Shown here one piece after another: positions 22,988-34,616 of a DNA stretch of 64,000 nt. The notes below the pieces were generated by a model. It saw only the letters and a program-made list of their open reading frames with translations, did no database searches and had not been told where the DNA came from. Made by a program: the position numbers and the translations under genes. Source of the stretch: Tetrapyrgos nigripes (lineage: Eukaryota > Basidiomycota > Agaricomycetes > Agaricales > Campanellaceae); NCBI GenBank assembly GCA_013368315.1, contig JAACJM010000002.1, forward strand, positions 1 to 64,000, in the 5' to 3' direction. The stretch's first letter is position 1; each line of letters begins with the position of its first letter.

Positions 22988-25856
22988 GAAGGACAATAGT
23001 GAGTCTTCATCGATCACTCTTAAAAATGTATACTACAACTCAAAGCTTCCGTTTACTTTAATCAGTATTTCACAAAAAGCGGACCATACTTTTACTTTTC
23101 ATGATCATTTATGTACAATATGCAATGACAAGGACAATTTCGTTGGCACTATACATGAGAACGCCAAACTTTACTCTATCACAACTAAAAAATTGAGTGA
23201 TAACGTTGCTAGTTTAAGTTTATACGAACTTCACAAACAAATTGGTCATATGAGTTATACAAATCTAAAAACATTACTAAAAACAGATAAATCTATTATT
23301 ACGATCTCTATTGATGATTGGACAGAAACACAATGTGAAGACTGCATCATCAATAATATACATAGACTTTCTGTTCCGAAACAATGTACTTCAGAATTAG
23401 CAGAAAAATTCAGAGACCATTTTCACATTGATATATTTGGTCCATTACGAACTGCCTCTATTGAAGGCTACAAATACTGGTTAACCATCGTTGACGGCTG
23501 TACACATTGGTTAATATTATCTCCACTCAAAACAAAAGATGAAGCCTATACATAATGGGTTACATTTACTACTGAGCTATTTACACAATATGGTATCAAA
23601 GTTAAAATACTACAATCAGACAACGATGCTGTATTTACTTCGGGTGCATTCAGAAACTACCTGAAAGCACAAGGTACAATTCCACATTATACAGTTCATG
23701 ACACGCCTCAGCAAAACGGAGTTGCTGAAAACGTACATCAGCATGTTATGAATGGTATTCATGTTAATCTGCATACTGGAAGACTACCTAATCGTTTATG
23801 GTGGCATGCAGGACTTTATACTATGTACATACTTAATAGATCTCCGAAAACTGCCTATTTTAAACGTTACGGTGTCAACGCAAACTTAGACAATCTACAT
23901 AGCTTTGGTACACCTTGCATTGTATACGACGAAGCAAGAACTAGTAAACTAACTCCTAAAGGAAAACGTGGAGTTTGGTTAGGCTTTGACAATCATTCAA
24001 AAGGCTGTTATGTATACTTTGGTACTAAAGTGAATGTAGAACGCAACTTGCAATTCTTAACATCGAAATCGCAAGTTGAAGGGGAGTTACAAAACAAAAA
24101 TCAAGAACCATTAGAAACTACAGAAGAAAATACAAATGAAACTCCAATTCCTCAGGAACACGAGCCTGAACCAATGGATGTCAACAAAGACGAAACTATA
24201 CAACCTGATGGCCCAAGACGATCAACAAGGATCCGAGAAGCCAGAGGTTTACTCTACGATGAAGTTGAACAAAACATTGCTTTCTTCTTAACAGAATTCA
24301 ATGTTTACTATGCTGATAACGTCAGCGATCCAATTTCATTCAAGGATGTACTCAATCATCCACAACGTGATGCATGGTTTGATTCCATGAAAGCCGAGAT
24401 AGAATCTCTAGAAAGTCTAGGAACCTGGGAGTACGTCAAACCTCCTGCTGATGCAAATATCATTGGTTCCAGATTTGTCTACAAAACTAAATACAAACTT
24501 GGTAAACAGACCAAATTGAAATCTAGACTAGTAGCACAAGGCTTTAGTCAACAAGAAGGCATTGATTACTACGCAAATGATATCTTTGCCCCTGTAGCAC
24601 GCATGAGCAGTACACATTTTATACTTGCTCTTGCAACTTCATTAGACTATGAAACTACTCAGATTGATATTAAATCTGCCTATCTTTACGGAAACGTTAT
24701 ACCTGACTTGCCTGAAGGTCATGTACTTAAACTCAGAAAGACTCTATATGGGCTTAAGCAAGCCGGTCGTCGTTGGTACGAAAAATTATGCGATATTCTC
24801 ATAAAGTTACTAGGACTTAAGAAGTCTACTTACAATAATGCGGTATTCTACCAATATCATGAGAATAAACTTATTTTAATACTATCTTGTCACGTCGATG
24901 ACATTACTTTGTGTACTATCAACAAAGCTACTGCACAAGCTTTCGTTACTGCACTTAGTGGACACGTCCAAGTCACTGATGGTGGAGAAATCCACTGGAT
25001 TCTCGGTATGGAAATTCAACGAGATAGGAATAACGGTACTATTAAACTCTGTCAGAAACATTACATTGAGAACATTCTCAAACGATACAATTTTGACCAA
25101 TTACATGCACGCTGTACACCTATGCTACCCGCGCAAAATCTTAGCCCTAGACCTGGGAGTGAACTGCAATGGGACGCCGTTGCTATCAAATTTTTTATGT
25201 CACTAGTCAGTGGTTTACGATATGTCACTGACTGTACTAGGCCAGACATTGCATACTGCACTGGTCAACTAGCAAGATATCTTAACGATCCAGGTGAAGA
25301 GCATTACGCTGCAGCTAAACAATGCTATCTTTATCTAAAAGGAACTTGCGATTACTGGCTCAACCTAGGGAGCCCTACTATTACTTCTACTTATGGATTT
25401 GCTGACTCTGATGGTATGTCTATGTATGGCAATAAACCAATCATGGGCTATGCATTCAAATTTGCTGAATCGCTTATTTCTTGGTCAAGTAAGCGAGGCA
25501 CACTGGTAACTTTATCAGTTACTGAGGCTGAACTATGCGCACTTGCACATGCCTCACAAGAAGCTATTTATTTGAAAGGCTTTATAGAAGAAATTCTAAA
25601 TGCCGAACAGGAGCCAGTACTTATCAACTCAGATAGTGCATCTACTTTGGCAATTATACGTGCTCCTGAAGAACAACATACTCAGAGAACTAAGCATTTC
25701 AATATCTGTAAAAACTTCCTTACTGATCGAATACATCAACGATACATACGAGTTAAACATGTGTCAACTAATGATCAACTTGCGGATATACTTACGAAGG
25801 CTCTCTCCGCTGATAAGATCAAGCGTTTCTCCCGAATACTTGGGATATCCGCTTGA
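22971..25856 (+). pseudogene. Copia Pol (protease end, integrase, reverse transcriptase, RNase H), interrupted
   Basis: The frame resumes as GDMRVEVRKDN. Integrase shows the HHCC zinc site (H-K-Q-I-G-H ... C-E-D-C), D in FHIDIFGPL, D in QSDNDAVF, and E in TPQQNGVAENV. A TAA between AYT and WVTF (23553-23555) breaks it. From 23748 one 702-codon frame covers the integrase end, reverse transcriptase (SRLVAQGFSQQEGIDYYANDI, then LSCHVDDITLC, where the usual YVDD reads HVDD) and RNase H (FADSDG, SWSSKRGTLVTLSVTEAELCA), ending with the KHFNICKNFLTDRI and VSTNDQLADILTKAL blocks normal for Copia. The nonsense codon, frameshift and HVDD change indicate an inactive copy. Confidence 0.93.
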
Positions 25857-25863
25857 AGGGGAG

Positions 25864-26099
25864 TGTTGGAATTAAGCGATTACGATCATGTTACTAAGTT
25901 ACAATGCATACGGCATCACTCAGGTACTGCGGACTTACAGTCAAACGATCACACGGATATACTTAGACTATTTATATTATTATACTACTTTGATTAATGA
26001 TATATACTTGAGAGTCAAGCGAGATACGTTTGCATGCTCTTACCCCCCCACTTTGTGACTCTCGCTAAGATTACTCACTAAGATAACCTAAGTTTAACA
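25864..26099 (+). repeat. 3' LTR of the Copia element
   Basis: 236 bp, one C longer than the 5' LTR in a poly-C run. A purine-rich AAGGGGAG tract (polypurine tract) lies just before it at about 25855-25862. Followed by the right AGAAC duplication. Confidence 0.95.
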
Positions 26100-26104
26100 A
26101 GAAC

Positions 26105-26690
26105 CTTGATGCAGTACCACTTGGGTACCACAGAATGCCCACCCAACACCCACCCTTCAATCAAATGGTTCCAGGCCAGAGAGATTGCCCATCGTAAATA
26201 TATTTTAATGCATCACGGAACTGGGCAAACTCTGGTGATCGGCCTCCAATCATGACCACATAGGAACATCATGTTGTCAAGTGAACATGATGGTAAGGAT
26301 GGCCGAGTTTGTGAAATGTGCCCATCATAAATATTGTGGAGGAAAAACACCATGGTGCCAATAGAGGCCATAATTGCCATGATCACCATATTGCAGGAGT
26401 CTGGCCATGGGCTAGCACAAACTGAGGACTTGTTCATCATGATCACGGTGCTTGTTCTTGTTACAGTTGGCAGCCTAGTGAGTCACATCCAGTAAATATG
26501 TAGTAGCAGGAAAACTACATTAGTTGTATATAGCAAAACAAGTAGTATACATATATGATTATGAGGCTGAATGAAATGAGGATGAGTTATTTACACTCCC
26601 TTTCTGCTTGTGGCTATGTTCTTACGTTCCCGAATTCTTCCCTCCGATTTTTCCCAAACTCAATCATACAGTCATTTTGCCCCTTTCAGT
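26105..26690. other. decayed repeat sequence right of the Copia element
   Basis: CATG- and CCAT-rich words (CATGATCA, GGCCAT) recur here and again near 31850-32060, suggesting fragments of one older repeat. There is no supported coding frame. Confidence 0.3.
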
Positions 26691-26692
26691 TG

Positions 26693-28252
26693 GGGCCACC
26701 AGTTTTTCAAGCTACAGTCAAGCTACAGTCAAGCTACTGTCAAGCTACCGTCAAGCTAACATTAGCAATTTTGTATGGATAGTTCACTTTAATATACAAT
26801 TCATTTGAGTACATTTTGTGTGTGTTTCTAGTACAAAGGTCAAACATTGTTTATGGTATTTTTGCTGGCAGGACGTGTCTTGACCAATACAGTAAGTAAT
26901 ACAAAGCTGTCCACACACCTGTAGACCTTCAGGACTGTGGCTGAACACCTGAATAAACTGATATAGTGAACTAGGAAATGATTGCATTCCGAGCGTCTTC
27001 ACAAAATCCCAGTCATGTGTCTGTGACACTTTCCACCCTTGTCTCTCTTAACTTTAATATCATTGTCTACTAAACTTATGTATGCATAGATTACAAAACT
27101 TGCCTGAATAAACTAGGGAACCTCAGAATGCTGGTAAGTTACAGCTGAATTGTCAAGCCTTGATAGATTGATTCAATATCATTTTCACTCAGGCAAAACT
27201 CAGACAGCGACTTGCTAGCCTCATTGATCCTCAATGAAAAAAGCTACCTAATACTAGCCCTGAAATTCAGAGAGCTCCTTCCCCAGTTCTACCAGCACTC
27301 ACTGCCTATTCCTGGAATCATCTCCCAATGCCTTACGCTAACTATATGAATCTGCCACAGAGGATATTTACGTGTAGTTTATGATTACTTTGAGTATGTT
27401 TTGTGTAGTTTATAGCTTATAGTTGGATGATTTTTCAATGAAAGTAGTTTTGGTGCTCAGCCTACTCTTGCATGTGCAATTTCAATAATAGTAAGTGACA
27501 TGTCAATTTTCACATGGCTGCAAATCTTCAGGATTGTGGCTGAACACTTGAACACTGGAAAGTACTTCTCATCAACAAAAAATACTATTTCACAGTAAGT
27601 AGTATGAGCTAACTGAGTAGATATTATATACATACTTAGAGAACTCAAGCTACAGTCAAGCTACAGTCAAGCTACAATCAAGCTATACTCAAGCTACACT
27701 CGAGCTATAGTCAAGCTACAGTCAAGCTACAGTCAAGCTACACTCAAGCTACCTCAAGCTACTCTCAAGCTTCCTCCAACTACTTTATATGCCCCTAAAA
27801 TGCCTTTGATATGCGCTAATTTCTCTTGAATATGTCTAGACTATTTTTTTGCTTGTAAAATGATTGACATTGCCTTTGTATACTAAAACCTCATTATATG
27901 GATCTGCATGTTCACTCTAGGTCACCATATTCACAAGGCAAGCAGTCTAATACAGTTGGGAACATCTAGCTAAGACTTGCACAAAACGAGACTGCAATTT
28001 TAAAGTGTATGTACTTGACTCAGTAGAAGCTCAACCAATTTGCAATGAGGCATGTGGTGTCTACAATATACATCTCCTTAATGAATGACCCTTCCAATGT
28101 GAGTAACTTGTTGTGAGATGAAGTGTAATGAAGTTGATTACAGTAGCATAAGCACAGCCACACCCAAAAAGGAGAGTCAAGCTACACTCAAGCTACACTC
28201 AAGCTACTCAAGCTCGGGTAGCTTGAGTAGTAGCTTGAAAAACCAGATGCCC
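26693..28252. mobile_element. 1.56-kb DNA element with many CAAGCTACAGT subterminal repeats
   Basis: The left end reads GGGGCCACCAGTTTTTCAAG, and the right end in reverse complement reads GGGCATCTGGTTTTTCAAGC. Both run into arrays of (T)CAAGCTAC(A/T)GT: five units at about 26706-26760, roughly a dozen at about 27645-27775, and four to five at about 28175-28240, the last inverting to GTAGCTTGA. The flanks TTTCAGTT and TTTCGGTT look like an 8-bp target duplication with one mismatch. No transposase frame remains. Subterminal arrays plus an 8-bp duplication fit a non-autonomous class II element; the superfamily is undetermined. Confidence 0.75.
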
Positions 28253-31200
28253 TTTCGGTTGGCAACTGATCTATATTCCATTTCATTTCTGAACAATTCA
28301 GGGTTTGACATGTCCTCCTCGACAATTCTTCCTTCTTCCCCTCAATGACATCAGCTCAAATTTCTCTGCTTCACTGCTGCTTGTCTCTGCTCTTGTGCAA
28401 TTATCCTCCCATTTTGCCTGTTGACTACAACTCCATGGTTCTCCACTCCAGCTCAATGTCATCTCATAACTATGGCTCAATGTCGTGTATTACCTATGGC
28501 TCAACGCTATCTATATCCTGCAGCTCAACACCATCTATTTCCTACAGCCCAACACCGTCTATTATCTACTGCTCAACCTTGTCCTTTTATGACCTGTAAT
28601 TTCGCCTATTACATACAGCTCAACGTCATCTATTACTTATGGCTCAATGCCATCTCTTATCTACTGTTCAACCTGTCTTTATATCTATCCTCCGAGCTTT
28701 ATGACCTATCTACATTTTCAACCCCTGTAATTTCTTCAATCTCACTGCTACATATGTTGCCTCCCCCCTGTGGCCAGCTATCATATGACATTCCAACTCT
28801 TCTGAGCTTCCTCAAGCTGAGTCCACATTCATGACTGTTACTGATTGGACAATTAGTAGTGATATGGCTTACACTGAGACATTATTTTCTCACTCTAATT
28901 ATTTATGATCTTATCACTTTGCTGTGCATGTCTGGCTGAGTTCTCTCACTCCTGGCAATGTTGCAGTCATTTTAAAATGTTTCAGTCTTCATTTGAAGTT
29001 ACAGGCTATTATCTCTGTCCAACACTTTTCAAAGCATTTACTGGTGTCATTGAATTGTTCACTGCATTTCTTATATCAGTCTACTTCCATGTATGAGCTT
29101 ACTGGTCCTTCACCACTTTTTGCCCATCCTGAACATATTGTCATTTTTTCCGTCCATGAGAATATACGCTTGCTTTTTTACAAGCATGATTTCTTTGCCA
29201 GAGTCAGCATGGAACTTAGAACCTATCACTGTATATCTGGGTATTATAACAGTACTTTATGCTTTCACTTGGATATTTTTTCTGTTAAAGCATTCTGTGT
29301 ACCAGTTTCATCAGGGGCAGTTTCCATACTCTCTTATTATTGGGATATGAGGATTAGGCTTATCGCTTTCTTGAGCAGTAATTTAGTCACATCACTAGGT
29401 GCTCTGGTGGATTTTCATACCCTTTATTATACCCTTGATTTATTGGCATATTGTTATCATGTTCCGCTGAAAATAGAACTGACTTGTCCATATATCAATC
29501 CTTGCTTGGTGGTAGAGATTCCAGTCAGGTTTATGGCTAGTTTCTTTTGCTTCATGTTCAACAAATTCAGCTTCATTGGATTTGGATATTGAAATGGCAT
29601 AGTTGCTTTGCAACTATGCTGTAGGAATTACAATTAAGTAATTCATAGTGAAGTCATAGACCACATAATATGGAGTTGATAATAATGTATTGCGCTTGCA
29701 GCTTACTGCAATCACATGATGATGTATCTACTTTTACAAGCTTTTATACTATATACTACTGTGGCTGAGCAAATCTGTAAATAGAACAAAGTGGTGCTAA
29801 GTGGATACTATGATGTAATGTCTGAGATCAGTCTGGAGTAATGATATAAGTAGCTATGTAAGTATGGAGTAAAGTGGAAAGTGAGTGGTGCATATGTGGC
29901 TAATTATATAGAATTCCAACATATGCCTCCTTCAGTGTCAGACAGTAAGTGCCTTGATACAGTCTGAAACATACACTGACATTTGCCTCAGCGTCTAGTG
30001 CAATGTTAACTGAAGATGAGTGGGCCATATCACAACAATCTGAAACAGCATCACAGATCCTGGTCTCTAACATTTATTTGAAGGCAACAGACAAGAGTGA
30101 GCTCTGATATTCTACCTGATTTACTCCAAACTCAGTTCCCATATATGACAGTTGCTGTCATGAGTCATATCTACAGGTACCCCTATCCCTCATTTTTCCA
30201 TGCTTTCCCCTACATTCATTGTGACTCATATTGACTTGTCTACCTTATAACACATGTACTTGAGTCTTACTGACTCATTTACTTACTCTGACTTGTTCTG
30301 ACTCATATTGACTGATAGTTACAGTATATATACAGTAGCTATATCTCCATGTAACCCAGTCCTGATATTTCCAAACCCTAGTCTGCAATGCCACTAGTAT
30401 CTCTGAACAACTGCTTTATCTCTGCGCTTATCCATTCTGCTTCTATTTTGGCTTTACCTTTCCCGCAATATCAAGATATTCGCAACTGCCCAGCAGTTCC
30501 ACACCTCAAGACCGTTCCAGACAACATAACCTTATTCCCCTATTGGCATTCTTGACTTCGAGGTCCTTGCAGATACAGTCCCTGACAGTTGCCTGAGAAA
30601 GAGCAGGAACAACAAAGGATTTCAATTTACAGCTGAGGATCGGAACTCAATTGGATCATGGTCACTGTACACTGATGAGATCCCAGCCAAAAGCATCTGC
30701 TCAATTGGATATACTGCAGGGTTCTATGGATCAGGAGAAGAAACACTTGCTTTGAATTTGAAGTTTGTGATTGTGTTGTCTGACCCAGTAAAGAAAGGAG
30801 TGTGAATTGGAATTGGAAATGTTTCGTAGGAAGAAGTAAACAAATTAATATGTACTAGTGTATCTTACTATGTGTGTTCTAGTATGAAGAAGTCAATAAA
30901 ATAATGTGTACATTACAGACTTGAGGCCTCATACTTGCCACACGTTAGTGCTGGCCCACAGCCACTTCATCAGATATGTATACATGTCAGGGAGAAGAAG
31001 CAACAGCAGGCATAGCACACCTCAACATGATAGCCTGATAGGGTAGTTTTGAGATAGGATAAAGGCAACTGGAAGTAAGTACTGAGAACTTGAATGCCAT
31101 CTTGACATGATGTGTGTAACTGGGGTGTTGACAAATCTTGAACAGGACCATGGCATCCTTTTCAGATATGGTTAGTGTATGTGCATGAACCAGATGAGAA

Positions 31201-32170
31201 AGGACATGCACTTGAGTAAGCACCAACTGGCAAAAAAAGCGAATGGGGAAGATAATTGAGCATGAGTGATGAGTATGTATGCAGTTTGGTAATGGTGCAC
31301 CTTGAATACTACAGATGTATGCATGTCATTCAGAGGATCAATAGTGATTAATGCCTGTATGAAGTGTAGGGCAATTAGCAAAGGAGTAGACAAGTCAGTA
31401 GACAAGACATACCATGATTGATTAGACTCAGATGCAGCTACACAATACCTGGTTTCATCTGGTTAGCAAGGTTTGAGCTCTGTTTTTCAGTGGACAGAGG
31501 AGATACAAGGTGAGTCTTGCATTTGATGTTGGCTGTACAGGATGTCTCCTAGAGGTGAGGAGAACAGTTCAAGAGGAGGACAGAAGGAGGATGGGAGAAG
31601 GAAGGAGAAGAGGAAAGGAGATGGAGAAGGTGGTGGTACAAGTCTGAGAAGCAAGGTTGACGTGTCAAGGGTTTTCACACTTTTAATTGGAGTTTGAATT
31701 AACTTGTCAAATTTGGATCTGCTGATCTCCATCTGTCATCACTTCCAGGCTGTGAATACAGTACCTGACAAGCTCTTGGATTGGAAATACTATCAGGCCT
31801 CAATGCATTCTCATGTGAGCTGAATAACTTTGGCCAAGTTTCAACACGATGTCTGCAATGACCATAATCAGAATCATGGCATACCATGGCCACCGACTTT
31901 TTGATGGCCACACATCATGAACATGGTATGCGTGGTCAGACAGGACATACTACTACTATGTGGCCATGTCCATAATACGATGGAATCCTGTTACTGACCT
32001 GGAGCCGATTGCCATTTGGTGCCATGCATGGCAACATTTGTCCCAATCCTGTGATGCTGCCTCAAGCAGAACAATTACCTATGAGACTCTGTCCTGGTCC
32101 TGACAAGGGCAAGAGGGCAAATTCAAAGATGATTGTCAACATGTGATGATGTCAATTTAAACTGCTTGCA
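28253..32170. other. repeat graveyard; no intact gene
   Basis: A 222-codon plus frame at 28924-29592 shows no known motif. On the opposite strand over the same bases a broken frame (EFVEHEAKETSHKPDWNLYH) looks more protein-like, hinting at a decayed transposon gene. Another protein-like open stretch, on the plus strand at about 30555-30805 (ADTVPDSCLRKSRNNKGFQF and STDEIPAK-like context), ends at a TGA; its family is not recognised. An (AG)/(GGA)-rich tract lies at 31550-31635. Confidence 0.35.
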
Positions 32171-32359
32171 GTCACTTCAAGTTGCTCATCACCCTCTTGT
32201 TCAAACAGTCCTGGAGACTGGGCCTTGTCTCCACGAACTTCAAGAACACATAATACATATACCCCACAGTGGAATACTTGGCTTTCAGCTGAAACCGGAA
32301 CAGGTGTTGTAATTGTAGGACAGACTTCAGGGCAGATATCTCAGTTATCCTCAAGGGAG

Positions 32360-32690
32360 TGGTGGAATGGGGGGAGAGGGGGGGTCCAAGGTCCTGCTAA
32401 ATTTTTTTGGACCCTCTCCAGGTTGGCATCTAAGTAGGTTCCCAAGGCCAAGGGTGACATGATACCAAGTTTTTCAGAGGTTTTGAAGTGTTTCCAGCTA
32501 TCTCAGAATAACAAATGTATCAATCATTTCATTTGAAGTTGGTTTGAGGATATCTGAGGTCCTCCCTGGTCCTCCCTCCTCGTTGCAGACAATCTGATTA
32601 GTAATTATCAATACATGTGACTTCATATTTACCATATATGGAAGGAGGGGGGGGAGGGGGGGTCAGAGGGTCTTGCTAAATTTTTTTTGG
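32360..32690. repeat. two copies of a poly-G / CTTGCTAAATTTTTTT motif
   Basis: GGGGGGAGAGGGGGGGTCC followed by CTGCTAAATTTTTTTGGA occurs at about 32369-32412 and again as a close variant at about 32648-32693, spaced 280 bp. The pair may be ends or an internal duplication of one element. Confidence 0.4.
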
Positions 32691-32699
32691 AGGGGATGT

Positions 32700-34613
32700 A
32701 TGGAATTTCTCTGCCACCCCCTTGGTTATCCTTGTAATCATCGTCAATTATTCACTGAAAATGCTAGAAGCTTCCTCACCTTTTGTGGCATCGTTGGCTG
32801 GAATGCTAGACAACTTGGTACTAGTCAACATATTCCATGGCTTGCATTAGTGCAAGATTATTAGCCAACGACGTGTATCAATGGATGAAATACCTCTGCT
32901 AAATGCCCCTTCTCCCTGTAAGGGACCAGGCTAAGAGAAAGGGAATATAGCCAGGCACCTTAGGACAAGAGTGTAGCATAGCATTGATTCAGCTAAAGTA
33001 CTACAACTAGAATACAAGCTTAAGTACTATAAGTCCGGATCATATGAAACTAGCAAGAATCATAAGAAACAAGTAAGAAAACTTGGATGTAATGAGAGTT
33101 TGAAACACTCAGATCTAGGTCAATTGTTACACTCCTGTCCTCTCCAGATGCCAAGCATTCAGTTACTAACGTTGTACTATCCGTTGCCTCCAACATTCCT
33201 CTGTTCTCATTATGTCAAAATCGGTTGTCAAGTTGTCAACAGATACAATGGGAATGAGAAGGGTGGTTACTATAAGGTCTATGGGCTGAATGGAGACAGG
33301 GAGAATGAGGAGCAGAGAAGGTAGGGTGTTGTTCAGGCTGTGATGCAGCGCCTAGTCTTATCATGTTTGAGTACATCCTTTTTCCCATCCTGCACGTCAA
33401 ACATACCGACACAATCTCCACCAGTGGACATCATCTACACCCAGCAGACACCTTTTCTTCACCCACTAAAACATTCATCTCTGTTATTCCATCCCATCTT
33501 TTATCCCCTTGTTATATTCCTTTTCACAGTCTATCTGGCACGGTCAGCTTATTTTGTCCTCAATTTGTGCTCAGTCCTCCTTCCTTCTCCATTGCTACCC
33601 TCTGGATGTGTGATCCAAGTGTCTCATATCCCATACCCTCTTTTAATACATGTGTATCGTGCCAATTCATATATTCACCGTTTCTTCTACCCATATCAAG
33701 GGGGTTTGATTTGATCCCCCCTTAATATGACCACACTTGGACATTTTTTAACACTGGGAGCTGTTGGACTCCATTGGAGGGGCAGCCCGGGTGGGAGATG
33801 GTCAGGTAGGACTGGAAGAAAATGACTTGGTTTGGCTCCCACACTGAAGATACAAAAATATGTGTTTGACAGAAAGGCATATGAAAACACATTTTTTGTA
33901 CGTATATATCCTATATCAGAACAATAATGTCATCTAAGTATCCGTCAAGTGGATATTTTTGTCTTCTCAGCATGTCTGTCAATTGTCAATCAATTGCACT
34001 TTTACTGTGCCGTAGGGTTCCTCCTCAGTATAAGCTGAGCTTCATCGTGGCAATAAGTGAGAGCGAAGAGAGTACTAGAATACTATCTATATTCTAGTAC
34101 TCCTGCTAAATACTACAATGCCAACTAGGTTGTTATGCTAGTTGGCAAGGTTTTGGGGCTATTGGGAGATGTGAGGCATGTGATTTATGTGCCAGAAGAC
34201 ATGCCTAGAGAACACGTCAGCGAGAAGAGCATCTCCATGCCAATCAGGACTGAGTCCTGAGTGTCTGGGTGCTAGGAGAAGAGAGGCAGACCTGGAGGAA
34301 CCCAAATGCACCAAACAAACCACCCCCAAACCTGAGCAAGCAAGGGATCATCAATCTAAGTATATAATAATAATTGATAAGGTACAAGAAATACAAGTTG
34401 TAAGATACAACAAAGTTTATCAAAGAGTCCAGGATACAGGTAGAGTGACAAGAAAGGGTACAGTGGAGGCAAGATTAAGGAGGAGTATCATGTAAAGAGG
34501 AATTAGCAAGGCCATCAGGTGCCTCCTGGATAGTAGTACGAGAAATACCATTACATTCTCAGAACTCCTCTAAAGAAGCATAAACTTTCTGGAGTTCTTG
34601 CTTCTTGTAAACA
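32700..34613. other. non-coding or decayed stretch left of the DIRS-like element
   Basis: Small frames at 33340-33725 are pyrimidine-rich and lack motifs. A 102-codon plus frame at 34187-34495 starts MCQKTCLEN and is Arg/Lys/Gln-rich; it may belong to the 3' end of the neighbouring retroelement, but no homology was recognised. Confidence 0.3.
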
Positions 34614-34616
34614 TCA

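Larger units (their letters stand above)
21163..26099 (+). mobile_element. full-length Ty1/copia LTR retrotransposon (4,937 bp)
   Basis: Two LTRs (235 and 236 bp, TG...CA) enclose gag and pol in the Ty1/copia order: gag, protease, integrase, reverse transcriptase, RNase H. AGAAC target duplications flank it. The LTRs differ by five transitions and a one-base indel. The internal frame is broken by a frameshift near 22965 and a TAA at 23553-23555, so this copy cannot make its polyprotein unaided. Confidence 0.97.

Noticed and set aside
27645..27775. Regularly spaced repeats that could suggest a CRISPR array
   Set aside because: Units are 11 bp with no unique spacers, in a fungal genome, inside an element whose ends carry the same word.
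28924..29592. 222-codon open frame
   Set aside because: No motif, biased AT-rich composition, and the opposite strand has more protein-like broken frames; left as unassigned.
33340..33725. Two overlapping plus frames of about 120 codons
   Set aside because: Strongly pyrimidine-rich, out of phase with each other, no motif.
34187..34495. 102-codon basic ORF as a possible DIRS accessory protein
   Set aside because: It runs on the opposite strand to the element, and no relation to known accessory proteins could be seen.
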